Below are positions 58,839 to 64,000 of a stretch of DNA of 64,000 nt, in pieces; the first letter of the stretch is position 1, and every line of letters begins with the position of its first letter. Made by a program: the position numbers and the translations under genes. The stretch is from Sandarakinorhabdus sp. (GTDB lineage Bacteria; Pseudomonadota; Alphaproteobacteria; Sphingomonadales; Sphingomonadaceae). The DNA is taken from assembly GCA_020692215.1 (NCBI GenBank), contig JAIMKW010000001.1:1-64000 (forward strand). The letters are read 5' to 3'. The notes below the pieces were generated by a model. It saw nothing but the letters and a program-made list of their open reading frames with translations, ran no database searches and was not told where the DNA came from.

Positions 58839-60284
58839 ATGACCCTGACATTGACCAGACCCGACCTTTTGCGTGGCGCAAACCTGATCGGCGGGCGCTG
58901 GATCGATGCGACGGATGACGGGATCGTGGTGACCAATCCGGCCACCGGCGCCGTGCTGGCGACGGTGCCGCGGCTGGGGCGCCAGGAGGCGGCCGAGGCC
59001 ATTGCGGCGGCGGCGGCCGCGATGCCGGCCTGGGCGGGGCAGACGGCAAAGTCGCGCAGCATCATCCTGCGGCGCTGGTTTACCCTGATCATGGCGAACC
59101 AGGCCGATCTGGCCGCCATCATGACGGCCGAACAGGGCAAGCCGTTGGGCGAATCCATGGGCGAGATCGCCTATGCCGCCAGCTTCATCGAATGGTTCGC
59201 GGAAGAAGGGAAGCGCGCCTATGGCGACATCATCCCGCCGCACGCCAGCGACCGGCGCATTCTGGTTCTGAAGCAGCCCATCGGCGTGGCGGCTGCCATC
59301 ACGCCGTGGAATTTTCCGGCTGCGATGATCACGCGCAAGGTCGGGCCGGCGCTGGCGGCCGGGTGCCCGATGATCGTGAAGCCGGCATCATCGACGCCAT
59401 TGTCGGCGATTGCGCTGGCGGTGCTGGCCGAGGAGGCCGGGCTTCCCAAGGGGCTTTTGAGCGTGATCACGGGCAAGGCGTCTGACCTGGCGGCGGAGTT
59501 CACATCGAACCCGACGGTGCGCAAGCTGAGCTTCACGGGGAGCACCGAGACGGGCAAGGCGCTTTATGCGGCGGCTGCGCAGCATGTGCAGAAGATCAGC
59601 CTGGAGCTGGGCGGCAATGCGCCCTTCATCGTGCTGGACGATGCCGACATCGATGCGGCGGTGGAGGGGGCGATAGCCTCCAAGTTCCGCAACGCGGGGC
59701 AGACCTGCGTGTGTGCCAACCGCATCTATGCGCAAGGCCCCATCCATGATGCATTCGTGGAGAAGCTGGCGGCGCGAATCCGGGCGATGACGATCGGCAA
59801 CGGGGCCGATGCTGGCATCGATATCGGGCCGATGATCGACATGGCTGCGGTGGAGAAGACCGAAGCGCATATTGCCGACGCGCTCGCGAGGGGTGCGACG
59901 CTGGTGACCGGCGGAAATCGGAAGGGTGGCACCTTCTTCGAGCCGACGCTGCTGACCGGTGTGACTGCGGCGATGGCGGTGGCGACCGAGGAGACCTTCG
60001 GGCCGTTGGCGCCGGTGTTCCGCTTCGAGACGGATGCCGAAGTGATCGCGGCGGCCAATGCCACGCAATATGGCCTTGCGGCCTATTTCTATGGGCAGAA
60101 TCTTTCTCGCGTGTTCCGGCTGGCCGAGGCGCTGGAATATGGGATGGTGGGGATCAACACCGGGATCATCAGCACCGAGAACGCGCCGTTCGGCGGGGTG
60201 AAGGAATCCGGCATCGGCCGCGAAGGCAGCCGATATGGGCTGGATGAGTATCTGGAGACAAAATACCTCTGCATCGGCATCTGA
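58839..60284 (+). CDS. gabD: NAD(P)-dependent succinate-semialdehyde dehydrogenase
   Basis: 481 residues. ALDH with ITPWNFPAAMITRKVGPALAAGC, KPASSTPLSAIALA, SFTGSTETGKAL, SLELGGNAPFIV (catalytic Glu) and NAGQTCVCANRIY (catalytic Cys with the second Cys typical of SSADH), GMVGINTGIISTENAPFGGVKESGIGREGS. Oxidises succinate semialdehyde to succinate. GABA transaminase is not adjacent. 23 bp after tatC, so it may be read through from the tat operon. Confidence 0.9.
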   Translation: MTLTLTRPDLLRGANLIGGRWIDATDDGIVVTNPATGAVLATVPRLGRQEAAEAIAAAAAAMPAWAGQTAKSRSIILRRWFTLIMANQADLAAIMTAEQGKPLGESMGEIAYAASFIEWFAEEGKRAYGDIIPPHASDRRILVLKQPIGVAAAITPWNFPAAMITRKVGPALAAGCPMIVKPASSTPLSAIALAVLAEEAGLPKGLLSVITGKASDLAAEFTSNPTVRKLSFTGSTETGKALYAAAAQHVQKISLELGGNAPFIVLDDADIDAAVEGAIASKFRNAGQTCVCANRIYAQGPIHDAFVEKLAARIRAMTIGNGADAGIDIGPMIDMAAVEKTEAHIADALARGATLVTGGNRKGGTFFEPTLLTGVTAAMAVATEETFGPLAPVFRFETDAEVIAAANATQYGLAAYFYGQNLSRVFRLAEALEYGMVGINTGIISTENAPFGGVKESGIGREGSRYGLDEYLETKYLCIGI

Positions 60285-60293
60285 AGCCGCTAC

Positions 60294-61112
60294 TCAGGGT
60301 TTTCCGGGCGTTGGCCGCAACCAGCCCCTGGCGCGGACGGCTGCCACACGGCTTTCGCTGACCTGCAGCCGGGTGCCATCGGCAAGATGCAGTGTCCAGC
60401 GCCGTCCGCTTCGCTCGGCACCCGTCACCGCGCGCGACGCGACCCAGGCACTGCGATGGACCTGCATGCCATCCAGTGCTGAAAGCTCTGCGAGCGCATC
60501 GCGGAAACGGTAAAGGTGGAGGGGCTGCATGCCGCCATCGAGATGCAGCCGGACATAATGATCTTCGGCTGTGACTGCGAGCAGCTGTTGGAGATCGGTG
60601 CGAGCGGCGAGCCCGGTGGGAGCTTGTGCGCGGCCTTCGGCAAGTTCGCCGTCTTCGGCATTGGCACCACCTTCGGAACTGGCCAGTCGGGTTTGATCCG
60701 GTTTGGATAGATCCGGGCCCGAAGGCGTGGCGGCTGCCACGATGGCGATGATGGACGCCGAGATCAGCCCGGCCATGAGGTACAGGCCGAGCCACGGCAC
60801 ATCGGCCGGCACGCCGACAGCGCGATACAGCCAGTTGATCTCAAGCGGGAGCGAGGCATTGAGGACAAGGGCTCCGGCCACCGGCGGCAGCAGCGCGGCC
60901 CATCGGGATGAGACGGGCATGTGCGGAATGGCGAACCGGTACCAGGCCCACCATTTCAGCGCGTTCAGCCCGATGAGCACAGCCCAGAACAGCGTTCTTG
61001 TCGCCAGCGGGAGCGCTGCCGTTCCGAATGGGCCGGCCAGAACGCACAGCAGAATGGCAGCACCCGAAGCAACAGCCATGATGGGCACCATCCGGTTGGG
61101 CTGCGAATTCAC
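60294..61112 (-). CDS. Membrane-bound LytTR-domain transcriptional regulator
   Basis: 272 residues. Four N-terminal membrane helices (about residues 8-30, 38-58, 70-90 and 106-128), a linker, and a C-terminal LytTR DNA-binding domain: LLAVTAEDHYVRLHLDGGMQPLHLYRFRDALAEL and VHRSAWVASRAVTGAERSGRRWTLHLADGTRLQVSESRVAAVRARGWL. Such proteins sense a membrane signal directly. Divergent (120 bp) from a DUF2306-like membrane protein gene, its probable target. Confidence 0.85.
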   Translation of the reverse strand: MNSQPNRMVPIMAVASGAAILLCVLAGPFGTAALPLATRTLFWAVLIGLNALKWWAWYRFAIPHMPVSSRWAALLPPVAGALVLNASLPLEINWLYRAVGVPADVPWLGLYLMAGLISASIIAIVAAATPSGPDLSKPDQTRLASSEGGANAEDGELAEGRAQAPTGLAARTDLQQLLAVTAEDHYVRLHLDGGMQPLHLYRFRDALAELSALDGMQVHRSAWVASRAVTGAERSGRRWTLHLADGTRLQVSESRVAAVRARGWLRPTPGKP

Positions 61113-61232
61113 GAAGCGCGAAATCCGCCTGAGGCGGGGCCCGCGAACTTTCCGGCCGGGCTGCCGAAAGTCTGGTTGAAGGCATCGAGCGGGCCGGTGG
61201 AAGCTGTGGCGAAACAGCCATCAGGAGCCACG

Positions 61233-61745
61233 ATGTTCGACGACATGCCCCCTCTTATCCTTTCGCATTTCCTGGCCACGCTGGTGGCGCTGCCGCTGGG
61301 CCTTGTGCAGCTTGTGGCACCCAAGGGAACACCAGTCCACAGGTGGCTTGGCCGCATCTATGTGCCCGTGATGCTGGTGGCTCTGCTGACAGCGCTTGCC
61401 GCATACCGGCCGGGAACATCCTTCCTGTTCTTCTATGGCCTGGCGCTGGTGGGGCTGGTAACTCTGGCTGGCGGGATGTGGCATCTGTTCCGATGGTTCA
61501 AAGGCCGGGATCCTGCAGAACTTCGGGCGCACAAGATCGACATGGGCTTCAGCTGGCTCGGCCTGCTGATGGCGGGTGTGAGCCAGATTCTCATCAACCC
61601 GCGGTTCGGGATTTCCACCATCGACAATGGCGCGACCTTCTGGGGCCTGTTCGCGCTGATCAATATCCTTATGTACGCGGCCGGCAGCTGGTGGATCTTC
61701 CGCCGGCTGGCGGGGCCGCGCGGATCGGTGGAGCGCGGCAGCTGA
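61233..61745 (+). CDS. DUF2306 family membrane protein
   Basis: 170 residues from ATG 61233 behind AGGAG. Four to five membrane helices; HFLATLVALPLGLVQLVAPKGTPVHRWLGRIYVPVMLV is the DUF2306-type N-terminus with the conserved KG.xHR.xGR, followed by ELRAHKIDMGFSWLGLLMAGVSQI. Function unknown. Paired divergently with the LytTR regulator. Confidence 0.8.
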   Translation: MFDDMPPLILSHFLATLVALPLGLVQLVAPKGTPVHRWLGRIYVPVMLVALLTALAAYRPGTSFLFFYGLALVGLVTLAGGMWHLFRWFKGRDPAELRAHKIDMGFSWLGLLMAGVSQILINPRFGISTIDNGATFWGLFALINILMYAAGSWWIFRRLAGPRGSVERGS

Positions 61746-61780
61746 TGGCGGGCGGACTGCTGCAGAGGAGGCCGCCGGGG

Positions 61781-62302
61781 TTATTTTCCGAAGCAGGACG
61801 TGGGGCTTTGCTCGACCCGGAAGACGCCTTCGGCGATGAGGGCGTTGGTGATCAGCACCTGATGTTTCAGTACCTGTTCGAGGGCGCCCATGAGGCGGGG
61901 GTTGCTGACGAGATTGTTCGATCTGACGCCGCGCCCATCTTCTTCGATGAAGCCCATCTCCACCAACTGGGCGACCCGGCGGCGCACGGTTTCGCGCGGC
62001 AGGCCGGTGGCCTGGGCGATGAGGCGGCGTGACATCGGCCGGAAATCGGCTACGCTCAGCGGCTCCATGCCCTTGAAGCGGTCTTCGAGGCTGCCGGCCC
62101 GCATGGTGCGCTGGACCGAACCGACAGCGATGGTTGACAGGATCAGCAGCATCACCGGATCGAGCCCTGTCGCATCCGACAGCAGGCGGGATTCGATGAT
62201 GAAGTGATTGCCCGCATGGAAGGCCGCGAGGCGGTGCTTGCCGTCGAGGGTTTCCGGGGTCATCCTGACGCGGCTGGTGTTGACGGTGGGTTCGCTGTTC
62301 AT
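61781..62302 (-). CDS. Winged-helix transcriptional regulator
   Basis: 173 residues. Helix-turn-helix visible at RRLIAQATGLPRETVRRRVAQLVEMGFIEEDGRGVRSNN, with a winged strand after it; a helical N-terminal part (DATGLDPVMLLILSTIAVGSV) resembles no ligand domain I know. MarR/Crp-like wHTH but not assignable to a family. Its start overlaps the stop of the formylglycine-generating-enzyme gene (ATGA), so the two are coexpressed. Confidence 0.75.
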   Translation of the reverse strand: MNSEPTVNTSRVRMTPETLDGKHRLAAFHAGNHFIIESRLLSDATGLDPVMLLILSTIAVGSVQRTMRAGSLEDRFKGMEPLSVADFRPMSRRLIAQATGLPRETVRRRVAQLVEMGFIEEDGRGVRSNNLVSNPRLMGALEQVLKHQVLITNALIAEGVFRVEQSPTSCFGK

Positions 62303-63282
62303 GCCGGTCTCCTGATACAACGGAAGCCGAGGTGGCTCATGGCGCTGTCGATCGTCTGGGCGTGGCGGGCGGCCGGGCGGTAGCGGCGGCAGTAATCCGG
62401 GGTGCACAGGTGGGAGCCGCCTTTCAGCACCTTTCTGGGGATGCGGATTTCGGGCTGGCCGGGATCGTAGCTGCTGTTCATTGCGCTGCCGCGCGGATCG
62501 GTGGGGGCGCAGCAGGGTTTGGCTGGATCCACCCCTTCATGTTTCGGGGCGTACCAATCCTGCGTCCACTCCCACACATTCCCGATCATGTCGTGGAGGC
62601 CGAAGCCGTTGGCGGGGAAGCTGCCGACGGGCGAGGTGCGGGCGAAGCCGTCTTCCATGCTGTTGCGCCAGGGGAAATTGCCCTGGAAGATGTTGGCCAT
62701 GTGCCTGCCGCCGGGTGTGAGATCATCCCCCCAGGCGAACTCCCAGCCTGAAGCGCCGCCCCAGCCGGCATATTCCCATTCGGCCTCGGTGGGCAGCGCC
62801 TTTCCGGCCCAGGCTGCATAGGTTTCGGCGTCGGCATGGGCGATGTGGACCACGGGATGGTCTTCCAGGCCCGCGATGCTGCTGTCGGGGCCCAGCGGGT
62901 GCCTCCAGCAGGCGCCGAAGGTCCACGCCCACCACTGGCGCCAGTCGTCAAGCTTCACGGGGCCGGGCGGGGGTGTGAAAACCAGTGAGGCGGCTTGCAG
63001 CATTTCGGGGAGCGCGCCGGGATAATCCTCGGCGCGGGGGGGTATTTCGGCCAAGGTGATGTGGCCGGTGGCGGCGACGAAGGCCGCGAACTGACGGTTG
63101 GTGACGGGGGTGCGATCGACCCAGAAGCCCGAGACGGTGACATCATGGGCGGGCGCTTCCTCGGCATAATGGGAATCGGAGCCCATGCGGAAGCTGCCAC
63201 CGGGCAGCCAGACCATGCCCTCCGGGCCATTGGGGCCATTGGGGCCATCGGGCTTGATGGTCGGGTTTGCCTGGGCGTTCAT
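62299..63282 (-). CDS. Formylglycine-generating enzyme (SUMF1/FGE) family protein
   Basis: 327 residues from ATG 63282. FGE fold: MVWLPGGSFRMGSDSHYAEEAPAHDVTVSGFWVDRTPVTNRQFAAFVAATG, PVVHIAHADAETYAAWAGKALPTEAEWEYAGWGG, NVWEWTQDWY and KVLKGGSHLCTPDYCRRYRPAARHAQ. Both copper-site cysteines of true FGE are present (LC..DYC). FGE oxidises the sulfatase active-site cysteine to formylglycine. No sulfatase gene is within this window. The N-terminus has a short PNGPNGPEG repeat. Confidence 0.9.
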   Translation of the reverse strand: MNAQANPTIKPDGPNGPNGPEGMVWLPGGSFRMGSDSHYAEEAPAHDVTVSGFWVDRTPVTNRQFAAFVAATGHITLAEIPPRAEDYPGALPEMLQAASLVFTPPPGPVKLDDWRQWWAWTFGACWRHPLGPDSSIAGLEDHPVVHIAHADAETYAAWAGKALPTEAEWEYAGWGGASGWEFAWGDDLTPGGRHMANIFQGNFPWRNSMEDGFARTSPVGSFPANGFGLHDMIGNVWEWTQDWYAPKHEGVDPAKPCCAPTDPRGSAMNSSYDPGQPEIRIPRKVLKGGSHLCTPDYCRRYRPAARHAQTIDSAMSHLGFRCIRRPA

Positions 63283-63499
63283 GTTCGACCTGTCCTTTGC
63301 CAGCCTGCCCACGACCATAGAGACCCACAATCGGCGGCTTCAATCGGCAACTGCATCAGCGACTGCTTGCGGGATGGAAATTGGCGCGGTCTGCAGGAAT
63401 AGCGACCTCCATGCTCGGGAATTGTCCAATTATGGCCAAAGTGACGCGGTGGATGCGAAAGGCTTGTAACGGGAGCCGGCTTTCGCTCGAACGGTCGGC
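63283..63499. other. Divergent intergenic region before the CxxC protein gene
   Basis: 217 bp between the FGE gene and the next plus-strand gene. It carries no recognisable gene. A stretch TTGTCCAATTATGGCCAAAGTGACG (63425-63449) contains the near palindrome TTGTCCAATTATGGCCAA, an operator candidate of low certainty. Confidence 0.4.
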
Positions 63500-63883
63500 A
63501 TGGCTGACCGTTTGCTGATGATCTACAACGCCGATGCGGGCCTGGTGAACGGCGCGATGGACCTGCTGCACAAGATGCTTCGGCCCGAAACCTATGCCTG
63601 CCGGCTGTGCGGCGTGACCTATGGGCTGACGGGGATGAAGCGGGCCTGGGCAAGGACGGTGGCGGCGCTGCCCTATCCTGTCGAGTTCCTGCACCGCGAC
63701 GAGTGGGCGCTGACGGTGCAAGACCGGGATATTGCCCTGCCGGCCATTGTGCTGGAGCGGGACGGTGCACTGGATATGCTGGTGTCTGCCGAGGACTTCG
63801 ACAGCATAGAGACCCTGACCGCGCTGCAGGCGCTGCTGTCAGCCCGGCTCGGTCTTGAAGGGAAGGCCCTCGGCCAGCGCTGA
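63500..63883 (+). CDS. Conserved hypothetical protein with CRLC motif
   Basis: 127 residues from ATG 63500. Begins RLLMIYNADAGLVNGAMDLLHKMLRPETYACRLCGVTYGL, with a CxxC (CRLC) near residue 34 and a YPVEFLHRDEW segment. I recognise the shape of a widespread uncharacterised protein but no function. The CxxC might bind a metal or act in redox. The last 45 bp overlap the convergent acyltransferase gene. Confidence 0.65.
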   Translation: MADRLLMIYNADAGLVNGAMDLLHKMLRPETYACRLCGVTYGLTGMKRAWARTVAALPYPVEFLHRDEWALTVQDRDIALPAIVLERDGALDMLVSAEDFDSIETLTALQALLSARLGLEGKALGQR

Positions 63884-64000
63884 GGCCTCCTGTGCGATCG
63901 CCGGGCGTTCGCGGCGGAGGAAATCCTCGACCGCCGCCTTGAAGCGCAGATCGGCGATGAAATGGGCCGAGCGGGTGATGACGGGGCGATAGCCGCGGGC
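63839..64000 (-). CDS. Predicted N-acyltransferase (COG3146-like), C-terminal end only
   Basis: 53 residues up to the stop at 63839, continuing beyond the window. The visible part reads ARGYRPVITRSAHFIADLRF then KAAVEDFLRRERPAIAQEA, the typical end of COG3146/DUF482 GNAT-fold proteins (SAHxIADxxFxxAVxxFLxxER). Their substrate is unknown; peptidoglycan-related acylation has been proposed in annotation. Too short for more certainty. Confidence 0.6.
   Translation of the reverse strand, partial: ARGYRPVITRSAHFIADLRFKAAVEDFLRRERPAIAQEASALAEGLPFKTEPG

Overview
The window is GC-rich, densely coded bacterial chromosome, most likely from an alphaproteobacterium of the Sphingomonadales. The evidence is the gene families and their order (parB-parA-rsmG-mnmG-mnmE next to the chromosomal partition sites; scpB-tatA-tatB-tatC; UrcA, DUF6489 and Thivi_2564 family proteins), the parS sequence TGTTCCACGTGGAACA, an alphaproteobacterial LexA box (GTTC-N7-GTTC) before uvrA, and many ATGA/TGATG start-stop overlaps. 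Four parS sites lie within 2 kb (30.6-32.6 kb), so this segment is probably close to the replication origin. No phage, insertion sequence, integron or CRISPR array was seen.

Layout. 1-3.5 kb: the 3' end of an alanine racemase gene facing an asparagine-synthetase-like gene, followed by a second, diverged copy of the same pair in which only a racemase tail survives. 3.5-7.1 kb: an FeS-cluster cryptochrome/photolyase, an EF-hand protein and a phospholipase D. 7.25-11.0 kb: a bufferin (DUF2282 peptide) operon, bufA-bufB-bufC-doxX, that also carries its own ECF sigma factor and NrsF anti-sigma factor and begins with a sequence matching the SigF-type promoter. 11-19.9 kb: housekeeping genes (tRNA-Lys, folK, a family 5 uracil-DNA glycosylase, agmatine to putrescine enzymes, rlmE, ppx/gppA, tRNA-Ala) with two copies of a dispersed intergenic repeat. 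20-28.4 kb: TetR and NUDIX genes, a coniferyl-aldehyde-dehydrogenase-like gene, M28 peptidase, Old Yellow Enzyme, a frameshifted membrane dipeptidase, and a methyltransferase with a lipoprotein signal. 28.4-33.9 kb: the partition and tRNA-modification block. 34-41.2 kb: small regulators, a SorAB-like molybdoenzyme and cytochrome pair, uvrA and dodecin.

41.3-43.4 kb carries kynureninase and an enoyl-CoA hydratase. From 55.2 down to 43.4 kb runs an almost continuously overlapping 11-gene catabolic operon on the minus strand: short-chain dehydrogenase, MaoC hydratase, ketosynthase-like/DUF35 fusion, SCP-x-type thiolase, acyl-CoA dehydrogenase, class III CoA-transferase, three more acyl-CoA dehydrogenases, a second hot-dog hydratase and an IclR regulator. 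Together these could activate an unusual acyl group as a CoA ester and take it through a full dehydrogenation, hydration, oxidation and cleavage cycle; the substrate cannot be read from the sequence. From 55.4 kb onward come prfB (with its programmed +1 frameshift), scpB, tatABC, a succinate-semialdehyde dehydrogenase, a membrane LytTR regulator facing a DUF2306 protein, and a formylglycine-generating-enzyme gene coupled to a winged-helix regulator. The right edge cuts a predicted N-acyltransferase gene.

The most unusual items are the self-regulated bufferin operon, the racemase/asparagine-synthetase-like tandem duplication, the 11-gene CoA-ester operon with its ketosynthase-like protein lacking the nucleophilic cysteine, and the repeat that duplicates the scpB start region. 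All calls were made by reading; no database search was run.
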